Shown piece by piece: positions 30,898 to 38,169 of a stretch of 43,041 nucleotides of DNA. The translations under genes were made by a program, and so were the position numbers. Where the stretch lies: positions 1 to 43,041 of the IMG/VR virus record IMGVR_UViG_3300048837_000454; one strand, written 5' to 3'. Position 1 is the stretch's first letter; each line of letters starts with the position of its first letter. The notes under the pieces are model-generated. The model had not been told where the DNA came from. It ran no database searches and worked only from the letters and a program-made list of their open reading frames with translations. This stretch comes from a virus.

Positions 30898-31203
30898 CTA
30901 AAACGGCGGCGCCTCCAACCCTAACGCCGCATAAGCCTCATCAACGCTTTCGACCACGTACACCGGTAAGTGCGACCAGTCCGCATGGAACCGCTTCTCA
31001 TCCGGCGTCAGCTTCCGGCGGGATGGTGAAAGCGACCCGTCCTTAATCTCGAATAACATGATCTTGCCCGTGAAGCCGACAACCAAATCAGGGAAGCCGC
31101 CGCCGACATCGCCCGTGTCGTGTACCCTGCACCCTGGGATGCGCCGCAGCGCGTCGCGGATTGCCGCGTGATTGCCGTCGCGGCGCTTGCCGTAGCTGCT
31201 CAT
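30898..31203 (-). CDS. VRR-NUC nuclease
   Basis: The 101-residue protein has the VRR-NUC core: GCRVHDTGDVGGGFPDLVVG and IMLFEIKDG, which give the PD-(D/E)xK residues Asp (FPD), Glu and Lys (EIK). Phage members resolve branched DNA or process ends. It lies after the HNH and helicase genes in a replication operon, with a four-base overlap. Confidence 0.85.
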   Translation of the reverse strand: MSSYGKRRDGNHAAIRDALRRIPGCRVHDTGDVGGGFPDLVVGFTGKIMLFEIKDGSLSPSRRKLTPDEKRFHADWSHLPVYVVESVDEAYAALGLEAPPF

Positions 31204-31577
31204 AGCTGCACCTCATCGGCATATGGCGCTGAGCGTTTCATAAGCTCTATCACCATTTGCAGGTGTTCCGTAACGTCGCCAATAGACATATCATTGTCGG
31301 GGAAATGGCGACAAAGAACGTCCATCGCCACAACATACATCCAACCAGGGACAGACTTAACCCACTCGTAATAATTAGGCTCTGTTACATGCCACTCCCT
31401 ATGACAACGTATACACAAAGTAACTAAATTGGAAATATCGTTATCTCCGCCGTCAATAACGGGGACAACGTGATGTACCTGTAAATTGCGAATAGACCCG
31501 CACCGCAAACAACACCCACCGTCTCTTTCAAAAACAACTCGCTTAACGCTTGCCTTTATTTGCACCCTTTCGCTCAT
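31200..31577 (-). CDS. HNH endonuclease
   Basis: The 125-residue protein has an HNH domain: CCLRCGSIRNLQVHHVVPV, then DGGDNDISNLVTLCIRCH, with paired cysteines for a structural zinc. It overlaps the helicase gene by four bases. HNH enzymes in replication operons may act in packaging or as free-standing homing nucleases; here the tight coupling argues for a phage function. Confidence 0.85.
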   Translation of the reverse strand: MSERVQIKASVKRVVFERDGGCCLRCGSIRNLQVHHVVPVIDGGDNDISNLVTLCIRCHREWHVTEPNYYEWVKSVPGWMYVVAMDVLCRHFPDNDMSIGDVTEHLQMVIELMKRSAPYADEVQL

Positions 31578-32890
31578 AGCTGTATCGTCTCCCGTGCCAA
31601 GTTCTTAAACGACATGCGCGGCGCATTCCAGTACAGGCGCGCCGTGCCGGTGGCGCCGTTGCGGTGCTTCGCTATGTTCAATTCAGCCTGATTCGGCACG
31701 TCTGTCGTGTCAGGGTAGTAGGCCTCATCACGATACAGAAACATCACCACATCCGCATCCTGCTCAATCTCACCGCTGTCCCGCAAGTCGCTCAAAATTG
31801 GCCGCTTGTCGTGGCGCTGTTCCACGCCGCGCGATAGCTGCGCCAATGCCAGCACCGGCACGTTAAGCGTCTTCGCCATCTGCTTCAGTCCGCGTGATAC
31901 CTCGCCCACTTCCTGAACCCGATTGCCCAGATTGCGCTCGGCTTGCATAAGCTGCAAATAATCAACCGTCACCAAGTCCAGCGGCCCGCGCATCTGTAGG
32001 CGACGGCAGCGGCTTAGCATGGCCGTGACTGTGTTGGCGGGCGTATCGTCAATGTAGATATTGCGCTGGCTCAATTCCCCAGCCGCGCGCGTGAAGGTCG
32101 TCAACTCCTGTTCGCTGAACTGCCCGCGCTGCAGCTTCTTGAAGTCCAGCCCGGTCGTCAGGCACACGAGCCGCTGCCATATCTGGATTTGTGGCATCTC
32201 CAGATTGAACCGCGCAACCGTCAGCCCCGCCGCCGATACGTGATGCGCTATCGTGCCCTCAAGCGCCGACTTGCCCATGCCCGGCCGCCCAGCCAAGACG
32301 TACAGATTGCCCGGTTGCAGGCCGTCTATAATCCCGTCCACATCGGCCAGGCCGGTCATGATGCCCACGGCCTGGCCACCTGCAGCGTGCCGGGCCAGCG
32401 TCACGTCTAACAGCGCAGACACGCCGTCATGCGCTGATACCAGATCGCCGCCACCTACGCCGTCCGTGATGTCCAGCAACGCTCCCTGCGCCGTGGCCAT
32501 CACCGCCTCAAGGCTGCTGGTCATGTCATAACCCGCCGTCGCTATCGTGCCCGCCGCGCGGATGAGACGCCGCCGCTGGGCAGACGCGGCCACGATGCGC
32601 CCGTAATGCCGCGTGTTGATGCTTGTCGGCACTTCGTTCAGCAGGCCGATAACATACGCCTCAGTTTCTTGGTCGGCAGTGACGGCGCTGCATACGGTGC
32701 GAAAATCAATCGGGATTTGCTTCTCCTGTAGCCCAAGCATGGCCCGGTACAAGTCTTTATTCTTGACGCTGTAAAAATCGGCCGGTGTCAGAAACGGCAC
32801 ATCAAAGATAGCGTCAGGGTCAATCAGCAGCCCGCCTAAGACGGCTTGCTCAGCCGCTATATCGTGCGGAGGCAGTATGTTGTCGCTCAT
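31574..32890 (-). CDS. dnaB: Replicative DnaB-like helicase
   Basis: ATG 32890 overlaps the stop of the preceding gene and gives 438 residues (an in-frame GTG start upstream would add seven). The N-terminal domain begins LPPHDIAAEQAVLGGLL as in DnaB. The RecA-like part has Walker A (AGRPGMGKSAL) and Walker B (LVTVDYLQLM), with the helicase motif LAQLSRGVEQR and SGEIEQDADVV near the end. It unwinds the phage origin as a hexamer. Confidence 0.93.
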   Translation of the reverse strand: MSDNILPPHDIAAEQAVLGGLLIDPDAIFDVPFLTPADFYSVKNKDLYRAMLGLQEKQIPIDFRTVCSAVTADQETEAYVIGLLNEVPTSINTRHYGRIVAASAQRRRLIRAAGTIATAGYDMTSSLEAVMATAQGALLDITDGVGGGDLVSAHDGVSALLDVTLARHAAGGQAVGIMTGLADVDGIIDGLQPGNLYVLAGRPGMGKSALEGTIAHHVSAAGLTVARFNLEMPQIQIWQRLVCLTTGLDFKKLQRGQFSEQELTTFTRAAGELSQRNIYIDDTPANTVTAMLSRCRRLQMRGPLDLVTVDYLQLMQAERNLGNRVQEVGEVSRGLKQMAKTLNVPVLALAQLSRGVEQRHDKRPILSDLRDSGEIEQDADVVMFLYRDEAYYPDTTDVPNQAELNIAKHRNGATGTARLYWNAPRMSFKNLARETIQL

Positions 32891-33765
32891 CCTACCACCG
32901 CCCGCTTCCACGCAAACTCAATATCTTTCGGTGTCATCTTGCGTATATCCTCCCAACGGCCGATGCGGTCTACTATCGGCAGAACGCCCGCCGCTTCCAA
33001 CTCTTGCCGCGCTTCCTGATACGGCCGTGTCATGGCCGAAAGCAGGATGGATACGTCTGGCTTGGATGGCTTGCCCGCGCCGCGCCCCTTGTCCCGCCAT
33101 GTCACAAGTATCTTGCGGACATAGGCCCAGGACTTGCCGTTATGCACCGCCGCTTCATGGATAGCGTCCAATACCATCTGTGCGCCTACCTCATCTATGA
33201 ACGCGCCGATGTCGTCCGCTATCTTCTTGTTGATTGCGCCCGCGCCGCATAGCTGAGCGTAAGCGTCGAAAACGGCGGCGGCGGCTTCTGTATCTGTTCT
33301 GTTCTGTATCTGTTCTGTATCTGTCTCTATAGCGTGACTGAAACGTTTCTGTAACGTTACATCATTCGTTACGTCCGTTTCGGTGTCCGTTACGGCCTTT
33401 TTGCGCTCACGGTAAGCCGCAACGCGGGCGCTGCTGTTATCGCTTTTGTACTGTCGCTTGCCCCAGTTTGGAAGCTCATAGCCGCGTCCAACGGCTAGCA
33501 TGTTAAGCTGCTGGAACGCGCTGATAATCTTGCCGAACGTCACCATGTCCAGCCCTGTCTCAGCCATTATCTCATCCTCCTCAAGCCACAAGTCTTCACC
33601 TAGCATCAGCTTGCCGCGTTCCGGCGAATCGTTCGCAAGACATAGCAGCACAAGCCACACGCCCATGACGGTCGCTTTCGGCTGGCCGCTGATACGCACG
33701 GCGCGAGACATCTTGCGGTCGTTGAGGGCTTCACTGTAGAATCGGAACCAGGGCAAGCTAGCCAT
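32887..33765 (-). CDS. Replication organiser (DnaD-like)
   Basis: The 292-residue protein starts LPWFRFYSEALNDRKMSRAV, a pattern typical of phage replisome organisers with an N-terminal winged helix. The middle is a low-complexity linker (TDTETDVTNDVTLQ). The C-terminus has a DnaD-type helix ending in SWAYVRKILVTWRDKGRG. It precedes dnaB, so it likely loads the helicase at the origin. The linker DNA holds repeats described as an origin candidate. Confidence 0.8.
   Translation of the reverse strand: MASLPWFRFYSEALNDRKMSRAVRISGQPKATVMGVWLVLLCLANDSPERGKLMLGEDLWLEEDEIMAETGLDMVTFGKIISAFQQLNMLAVGRGYELPNWGKRQYKSDNSSARVAAYRERKKAVTDTETDVTNDVTLQKRFSHAIETDTEQIQNRTDTEAAAAVFDAYAQLCGAGAINKKIADDIGAFIDEVGAQMVLDAIHEAAVHNGKSWAYVRKILVTWRDKGRGAGKPSKPDVSILLSAMTRPYQEARQELEAAGVLPIVDRIGRWEDIRKMTPKDIEFAWKRAVVG
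33287..33360. repeat. Short repeats and palindromes, candidate origin
   Basis: Near-repeats of TCTGTATCTGT/TCTGTTCTGTA run from 33287 to about 33327. Perfect palindromes GAAACGTTTC (33340-33349) and GTAACGTTAC (33351-33360) follow. Many phages carry their origin inside the initiator gene. The same GAAACGTTTC core recurs at 41006-41015. Confidence 0.4.
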
Positions 33766-34084
33766 TTATATTTGCTCCGTTCTTATTTATGATCAGGCTC
33801 CCGCAGCGCTGAGGAATCTTGTACTTTCTGGCAAGAACCGAGAAGTCAGGCTCGTTCACCGCGTCCCGCAAAAACTCCTCAACAAACAGCCTCCCCTTGT
33901 ATCCTTTTTGTGGCGGATACTTTTCGTCTTCACAGAGAGAGATCGCTTGCACTATGCGGTGTAAGTCTTCAAACGATGGAATCCATCGCTGCCCCGTTTC
34001 TGCGAACTCAACCACCGCCCATCGCTTGTCCCAGGGAGTGTTGGTAGTTGCCTTAACGGACATCTTCTTTTTGCTGTTAGACAT
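33758..34084 (-). CDS. 108-residue conserved protein of unknown function
   Basis: Starts in frame exist at 34129 and 34084; the latter (MSNSKKKMSVKATT) is chosen because the earlier one overlaps the methylase gene more. The protein contains RWAVVEFAETGQRWIPSFED and a helix-turn-helix-like end (FSVLARKYKIPQRCGSLI). It overlaps the replication gene by eight bases. No family is recognised. Confidence 0.6.
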   Translation of the reverse strand: MSNSKKKMSVKATTNTPWDKRWAVVEFAETGQRWIPSFEDLHRIVQAISLCEDEKYPPQKGYKGRLFVEEFLRDAVNEPDFSVLARKYKIPQRCGSLIINKNGANING

Positions 34085-35141
34085 CTTCGTTTCCCCAAGT
34101 GCTCCAGCCGTCATGTGCCTCTCTTGCAAACAGCTCTATAAATGGCCCTTCGTGTACACGGGCGATATCTGCCCTGAATGCTTCTGGTTTCTTGCTATGA
34201 TTCTCAACCGGCAAAGTTAGAATACTGTCAAGCCTCTCGGACGGATGGAGATTGCCCCCCCGCGTGCCAATGAGAAGAAGCTCGTGATACGTCCTCAGCC
34301 ACCAGCCGATTCCGGGAGCGCGATCCTTGATCCAAACCCGATTAGATTTATACTCAAAGCCCCATGCATCCATCACCCTTAGCGCGTCCGGCAACAGCGG
34401 AACCGTTGCCCACAAATACAACACGCTCGGCGCGTCTGCTATATCACCAACCGGAAGGCCGCAGATTTCTTCTGTTGTCATCGTTGGGTAGTGCTGTGCA
34501 GCGCTTTGCTCAAATCCGCTGTTGTTATATGACCACGGCGGGTCTGCATAAATGATCCTATACTTCCCGGCCATCGGCGGCGGCTCTGTCTTCGTGTCGT
34601 GATTGTGTATTCGCTTGGCTTGCGGGATCGTGATCTCCCCCGCCTTGACTTGCTCGAATAGTTCCGGCGCGTCCTCTGCAAGTCTCTTCGCATCGGACAC
34701 GTAACGGCCACTTACCCCCACGGCTGCGCCAGCCTGATCGCGTGCTTGTCCCTGCTCAAGGGTAGGAAATATTTCCTTACCTTTATTGGCGCTTGCTATG
34801 CTCATGCGCTCCCGCGCCTCGGCCGCAAACATGGGTTCAATATCCACGGCAACACAAGCACACTGCCCCTTGTCCAAGTGCCTGCGCTTCAAGTTCAGCG
34901 ACACGACGAAAGACACAAGCGAACCATGCCCACCCCATGTCCTGAACTGCATTGGCGTGTCTGTCTCTATGCAAGCACGGTGTCTGTTACGGCCGTCCAC
35001 TATCCGGCCGTCTGGGTGCAACCAGATCGGCTCCAGCAGGCCATTGGCGGCGATGTCGGCTTTCAGGTCTTCGTACTCCTGGCCCTGTAACAGTGGGAAA
35101 ATATTAGCGACTTCGTGATACCCGCGTTCTTCTTCTGTCAT
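34077..35141 (-). CDS. ParB-domain/MT-A70 methyltransferase fusion
   Basis: The 354-residue protein has an N-terminal ParB/sulfiredoxin-like domain (ANGLLEPIWLHPDGRIVDGR then NRHRA, residues 32-56), a central HTH-like part (QAGAAVGVSGRYVSDAKRL), and an MT-A70 adenine methylase with YADPPWSY (DPPW at residues 200-203). MT-A70 enzymes make N6-methyladenine. The fusion is a known phage form and may protect phage DNA or regulate it. A candidate promoter and folded leader precede it. Confidence 0.88.
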   Translation of the reverse strand: MTEEERGYHEVANIFPLLQGQEYEDLKADIAANGLLEPIWLHPDGRIVDGRNRHRACIETDTPMQFRTWGGHGSLVSFVVSLNLKRRHLDKGQCACVAVDIEPMFAAEARERMSIASANKGKEIFPTLEQGQARDQAGAAVGVSGRYVSDAKRLAEDAPELFEQVKAGEITIPQAKRIHNHDTKTEPPPMAGKYRIIYADPPWSYNNSGFEQSAAQHYPTMTTEEICGLPVGDIADAPSVLYLWATVPLLPDALRVMDAWGFEYKSNRVWIKDRAPGIGWWLRTYHELLLIGTRGGNLHPSERLDSILTLPVENHSKKPEAFRADIARVHEGPFIELFAREAHDGWSTWGNEDV

Positions 35142-35168
35142 ATCCTATCTGCCCCTTACTTGAGTACA

Positions 35169-35240
35169 CAAAAAGCCACTTCCTTAACTTGTGATGCTTA
35201 GGTCACAACGGGGCAGTCCCGATAAGGAAGTGGCTCTTTG
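35169..35240 (-). promoter_or_regulatory. Three-way folded leader/attenuator before the methylase gene
   Basis: Arms 35169-35186 and 35223-35240 pair over 18 bases with one mismatch. The interval folds into two further hairpins: TTGTGA/TCACAA (35189-35194 with 35203-35208) and CGGG/CCCG (35209-35212 with 35218-35221). Only three bases are left unpaired at the junction. In the leftward transcript the 3' arm runs into TTTTT, like an intrinsic terminator, 28 bases before the methylase ATG. A segment at 35281-35296 can instead pair with 35195-35210, so two states are possible. Confidence 0.6.
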
Positions 35241-35302
35241 TCCACAAGTTTTCGATTATAAGCAAAAAACTGCCCGCAAACGTTGTCACCTAAGCACTTA
35301 TG

Positions 35303-35332
35303 ATTATACCCCAGCCGCGCCCCCTGCGTCAA
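35303..35332 (-). promoter_or_regulatory. Candidate leftward promoter for the methylase operon
   Basis: On the minus strand, TTGACG (35332-35327) and a perfect TATAAT (35308-35303) are 18 bases apart. The transcript would begin near 35296, exactly at the 16-base segment that can pair with the folded leader. This promoter would separate the methylase/replication genes from the upstream regulator genes. Confidence 0.55.
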
Positions 35333-35337
35333 CCAAG

Positions 35338-35511
35338 TCAACGCACCGTCTCCCTCTCCCCACTCAACTCAGCGAGCCTAAGCTGCGCGTTCCTGACGGC
35401 CGTGTACGCCTGCTGGTATCCAGGCGAGCCGGGCGCGCAACGGCGCAGCGCCTGCCGCGCGCGTGCCAGGTCTTTCCGCGTGCGTTCTATCTGTGTATCT
35501 ACTTTATTCAT
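35338..35511 (-). CDS. 57-residue helical protein
   Basis: ATG 35511 has GAGGA upstream. The product (MNKVDTQIERTRKDLARARQ, then GYQQAYTAVRNAQLRLAEL) is a predicted two-helix protein. It sits between the HTH regulator and the methylase promoter. It is a common form of small phage early protein; function is unknown. Confidence 0.55.
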   Translation of the reverse strand: MNKVDTQIERTRKDLARARQALRRCAPGSPGYQQAYTAVRNAQLRLAELSGERETVR

Positions 35512-35578
35512 GGTGTCCTCGCTCTGTTTAATTGTGTATCCTTGCCATGCCTAGACTTGCCCGGCCTTGCCGCGCCTA

Positions 35579-35785
35579 TTATGAATCAGGCGCGCCTGCA
35601 TTTAGAAGACGCGCCTGCATACGCTGCGCACTAAGGATTTCCTGGTCAACCATCTCTTGCACGACGCTCACCGGAATGAACCACTGCCGGTTACGCATGA
35701 CGCCGTGCTTAGCGGCGATGTCCAGCGCCGTTGGCCGGCTGATGGCCAAAATACTTTGAAGCTGTTTAACTGTTATCTCATCCAT
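35579..35785 (-). CDS. HTH regulator beside the divergent switch
   Basis: ATG 35785 (MDEITVKQLQSILAISRPTA) is chosen over the upstream GTG because it starts the recognisable domain. The 68-residue protein has a MerR/excisionase-like helix-turn-helix (LQSILAISRPTALDIAAKHG) and a wing-like RNRQWFIPVSVVQEMV. Its promoter is under the operator it probably binds, so it is a likely repressor or excisionase-type regulator of the switch. Confidence 0.65.
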   Translation of the reverse strand: MDEITVKQLQSILAISRPTALDIAAKHGVMRNRQWFIPVSVVQEMVDQEILSAQRMQARLLNAGAPDS

Positions 35786-35791
35786 ACTGGG

Positions 35792-35820
35792 ATAATAGCA
35801 CCAAATAATAGAGAAGTCAA
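35792..35820 (-). promoter_or_regulatory. Leftward early promoter
   Basis: On the minus strand TTGACT (35820-35815), a 17-base spacer and TATTAT (35797-35792) form a near-consensus sigma-70 promoter. It drives the HTH gene and the genes after it. Its -35 box overlaps the GTCAAGCACTTGAC operator. Confidence 0.65.
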
Positions 35821-35843
35821 GCACTTGACGCCAACTGCTTGAC
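35816..35843. promoter_or_regulatory. Operator between divergent promoters
   Basis: GTCAAGCACTTGAC (35816-35829) is a perfect inverted repeat with a two-base centre. A related half site, CTGCTTGAC, follows at 35835-35843. The two sites cover the -35 boxes of both divergent promoters. A dimeric HTH protein bound here would control both directions. Confidence 0.55.
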
Positions 35844-35867
35844 ATGTGGGGTAAAGTAGTTTACACT
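35839..35867 (+). promoter_or_regulatory. Rightward early promoter
   Basis: Perfect TTGACA (35839-35844), a 17-base spacer and TACACT (35862-35867) lie 42 bases before the first rightward gene. The -35 box is inside the repeated operator half site. Confidence 0.65.
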
Positions 35868-35908
35868 ATAGACAACTTACCAACAGGCACAAGGCACGGA
35901 GGAACACA

Positions 35909-36145
35909 ATGGCAGAACTAGTAGGGTTTTTCGCAGGGCAGGGGTACACGAAGGCGCAAGAGGTCGCGCTTGAGGAGGCGTTTCAACATTGGCTCGCCCT
36001 TGACAACGCCGCCGACCCCTACGCGGACGAAGACAAGAACACCCGCGCGGAGACGGCATGGTCGGAGTTCTCGGCGCTTCGTTTACATTACGAAGATGTG
36101 AACATGCGGGACGACATCGCCCTGAACGCGCCTCCGGGATACTGA
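35909..36145 (+). CDS. First rightward early protein, 78 residues
   Basis: The ATG has GGAGGAACACA upstream, an excellent ribosome site. The acidic, helical product (MAELVGFFAGQGYTKAQEVA) contains AETAWSEFSALRLHYEDVN. As the first gene after a strong promoter it is expected to be highly expressed early, a place where host-takeover or anti-defence proteins are common. No family is recognised. Confidence 0.65.
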   Translation: MAELVGFFAGQGYTKAQEVALEEAFQHWLALDNAADPYADEDKNTRAETAWSEFSALRLHYEDVNMRDDIALNAPPGY

Positions 36146-36146
36146 A

Positions 36147-36227
36147 ATGGAAGACAAAATCATCGTAATCGTAGGCATCTTGTTAGTTTTGTTAGCATGG
36201 GCGTCTTTGCAGGAGAGCGACAAATGA
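36147..36227 (+). CDS. 26-residue membrane peptide
   Basis: The reading frame begins MEDKIIVIVGILLVLLAWAS and ends ESDK, a single membrane segment with charged ends. It begins one base after the previous stop and overlaps the next ATG by four bases. No ribosome site is clear. The coupling supports translation. Confidence 0.4.
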   Translation: MEDKIIVIVGILLVLLAWASLQESDK

Positions 36228-36310
36228 GCATTGTAGGCATGGTGATTGCAAGTGTGGCCCTAATCGTGGCCGTGGCGTTATTTGTAGTTGACAGGTGGGC
36301 AAGACGATGA
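36224..36310 (+). CDS. 28-residue membrane peptide
   Basis: MSIVGMVIASVALIVAVALF is followed by VVDRWARR. AGGAGAG lies upstream of the ATG with good spacing, and both ends overlap neighbouring genes by four bases. It is a single-pass peptide of unknown role, adjacent to another one. Confidence 0.5.
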   Translation: MSIVGMVIASVALIVAVALFVVDRWARR

Positions 36311-36831
36311 CAATGAAAGCATGGCATTTTGTGGGAGAAACTCTGAGAGATGGCCGCCCTGTCCCAGCCGACGGTGAGTGGCTTAAACACGACGGCGAGC
36401 TGGAGATGTGTAAATCAGGATTGCACGCTAGTGTACGCCTAATTGACGCGCTGCAATACGCGCCGGGTAACACCATTTGCCGCGTTGAATTGGACGGCGA
36501 AATTGTCGAAGATGACGACAAGGTAGTAGCCACCCGTCGTCGCATTTTGTGGCGCGTTGACGGTGAGGAGTTACTGCAAGAGTTTGCGCGCTGGTGCGCG
36601 CTGCAATTTATCCACCTTTGGGACGCGCCGGACGTGGTGCGTGAATATCTGGAGACGGGCCGCGAGGATTTGCGGTCTGCGGCAAAGGCTGCGGCAAGTG
36701 CTGCGGCAAAATGGGATGCGGCATGGTCTGCGGCATGGGATGCGGCAAGTGATGCGGCAAGTGATGCGGCAAGGGATGCCCAAAATACCAAGTTGGAGCA
36801 AATGGTGCGGGCAGCAGGACGAGCGAAATGA
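36307..36831 (+). CDS. DUF7666-like protein with Ala/Trp repeat tail
   Basis: The 174-residue protein has a conserved phage pattern: MKAWHFVGETLRDGRPVPAD, HDGELEMCKSGLHASVR and LDALQYAPGNTICRVELDGE (with ALQYAPG as the core). An alpha-helical domain and an Ala-rich repetitive tail follow (KWDAAWSAAWDAASDAASDA). Proteins of this type occur in many phages but no activity is known to me. The start ATG overlaps the preceding stop. Confidence 0.65.
   Translation: MTMKAWHFVGETLRDGRPVPADGEWLKHDGELEMCKSGLHASVRLIDALQYAPGNTICRVELDGEIVEDDDKVVATRRRILWRVDGEELLQEFARWCALQFIHLWDAPDVVREYLETGREDLRSAAKAAASAAAKWDAAWSAAWDAASDAASDAARDAQNTKLEQMVRAAGRAK
36739..36774 (+). repeat. 12-base tandem repeat within the Ala-rich tail
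   Basis: Three GATGCGGCAAGT-like units follow one another, inside a longer imperfect tract from about 36669. They encode DAAS repeats. Slippage could change repeat number without breaking the frame. Confidence 0.7.
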
Positions 36832-37073
36832 ACTGGCAGCTGTGCGCACAAATATGCGCAGACCCGTACCGGTACGCCCACATGTGGCGGCCGCTGCACG
36901 ACGCGCTGGGCATTGCGCCCGGCGACAAAATCCCGCAGGGCGGGCTGACATCGCCGGAGCCTATCGCATTAGGCTGGCTCTCAGTGGCCCGGCAGCACCC
37001 GCAGCAGCGGTACAAAATGCCAGACAACAGGCGCATGTCCGCGCCAAAGCGAGGTGTGAATTGGCTGGGATAA
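36828..37073 (+). CDS. 81-residue early protein
   Basis: ATG 36828 overlaps the previous stop. The product contains ICADPYRYAHMWRPLHDALG and ends MPDNRRMSAPKRGVNWLG. It has many Arg and Trp residues and no recognised domain. It overlaps the next small gene. Confidence 0.5.
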   Translation: MNWQLCAQICADPYRYAHMWRPLHDALGIAPGDKIPQGGLTSPEPIALGWLSVARQHPQQRYKMPDNRRMSAPKRGVNWLG

Positions 37074-37243
37074 AACTGAACGGCACGATACACGCCGACG
37101 CGCAGGGCACATACATGATGTGCGGGCAGAAGCGGGTGCCGGTGAAACTGGTAGACGCGAACGGTAACGAAGTGAAGCCGGAAACGGTAAAGGAACAGAA
37201 CGATGACAAACGCATTACAGACGCAACAGCAATCGGCAATTGA
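37061..37243 (+). CDS. 60-residue early protein, TTG start
   Basis: TTG 37061 has GAGGTG five bases upstream. The product (LAGIKLNGTIHADAQGTYMM, then VPVKLVDANGNEVKPETVK) is beta-rich, like a small OB or SH3-type fold. It overlaps the following gene by 41 bases. Function is unknown. Confidence 0.5.
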   Translation: MAGIKLNGTIHADAQGTYMMCGQKRVPVKLVDANGNEVKPETVKEQNDDKRITDATAIGN

Positions 37244-38117
37244 GCAGGTCGTCATTCAGGGCGACTTGTCGCAGCTTACAGCGGGTCAGCGCGTAGACTA
37301 CTATCGACAGGTGTGCAACAGCGTGGGGCTAAACCCATTTACCAAGCCGTTCGACTATATCAAACTGAATGGCAAGTTGACCCTGTACGCCAAAAAAGAC
37401 GCCACGGATCAGCTTCGCAGCCTGCGCGGTGTATCCATTGGCAAACCTGATATTGAATACCTTGATGATTTGGTAGTCGTGACTGTCACGGCACAGGATG
37501 CCAGCGGGCGTACTGACAGCGACTTGGGTGCTGTAACCATCGGCAACCTGAAAGGCGATGCCCGCGCCAATGCTATGATGAAAGCAATCACGAAAGCGAA
37601 GCGCCGCGTGACACTTTCAATTTGTGGGCTGGGCTGGCTTGATGAAACGGAACTGGAAACGATACCCAGCGCCCAGCCGGTAGACGTAGACACGGAGACG
37701 GGCGAGATTGTAGACGCGCCCACGCCTCAACCAAACGGCAACGGCAAATCAACGAGCCGCCCCATGCCTCCACAGGCGTTGCAAGGCTATCTTCGCAAGG
37801 TGGCCTCTGAGGGGTTGGATAAAGTGGGCACGCAGGCAGACGCGCAGCAGACGGCGTCAACGTTGACAAAGATGGTCGGCGAAGACTTCCGGCACATGTT
37901 TCTTGACTGGCTGTTTGGCGTGAAAAGCACCAAAGAATTGACAGTAGGCCAGCATGCCGCAATCCGGCGGTGGGCCGGTTGGCGCAAAGATAATAATGAC
38001 GAGTGGCATCTGAACGATGACACCGTAAAAGAGGCCGCCTCTGCTTTGCGCCAGGCGCAATTGGACGCGGGTCAGGGCGACCTGTTTGAGGAAGTGAACG
38101 CGGAATTGTTTCCGTAA
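37203..38117 (+). CDS. Probable single-strand annealing/recombination protein
   Basis: The 304-residue protein has the pattern of a widespread phage family: QLTAGQRVDYYRQVCNSVGL, NPFTKPFDYIKLNGKLTLYA, KKDATDQLRSLRGVS, and KGDARANAMMKAITKAKRR followed by VTLSICGLG. The family is found with recombination genes and is thought to act like RecT/Rad52-type annealing proteins; this is the likely but unproven role. The C-terminus is a linker and helical domain. It lies mid-operon in the early region. Confidence 0.65.
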   Translation: MTNALQTQQQSAIEQVVIQGDLSQLTAGQRVDYYRQVCNSVGLNPFTKPFDYIKLNGKLTLYAKKDATDQLRSLRGVSIGKPDIEYLDDLVVVTVTAQDASGRTDSDLGAVTIGNLKGDARANAMMKAITKAKRRVTLSICGLGWLDETELETIPSAQPVDVDTETGEIVDAPTPQPNGNGKSTSRPMPPQALQGYLRKVASEGLDKVGTQADAQQTASTLTKMVGEDFRHMFLDWLFGVKSTKELTVGQHAAIRRWAGWRKDNNDEWHLNDDTVKEAASALRQAQLDAGQGDLFEEVNAELFP

Positions 38118-38169
38118 TAGTACTTAGCGCGCCCCGCCGGTGGCGTCGTAACCGGCAAGGAAGATGGAC

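Noticed and set aside
33287-33330. CRISPR or simple satellite
   Set aside because: The units are short and uneven and lie inside the replication organiser gene; an origin candidate or linker codon repeat is more likely.
35191-35634. Rightward gene in the early control region
   Set aside because: It runs across the folded leader, the leftward promoter and a better small leftward gene at 35338-35511; the translation has no domain.
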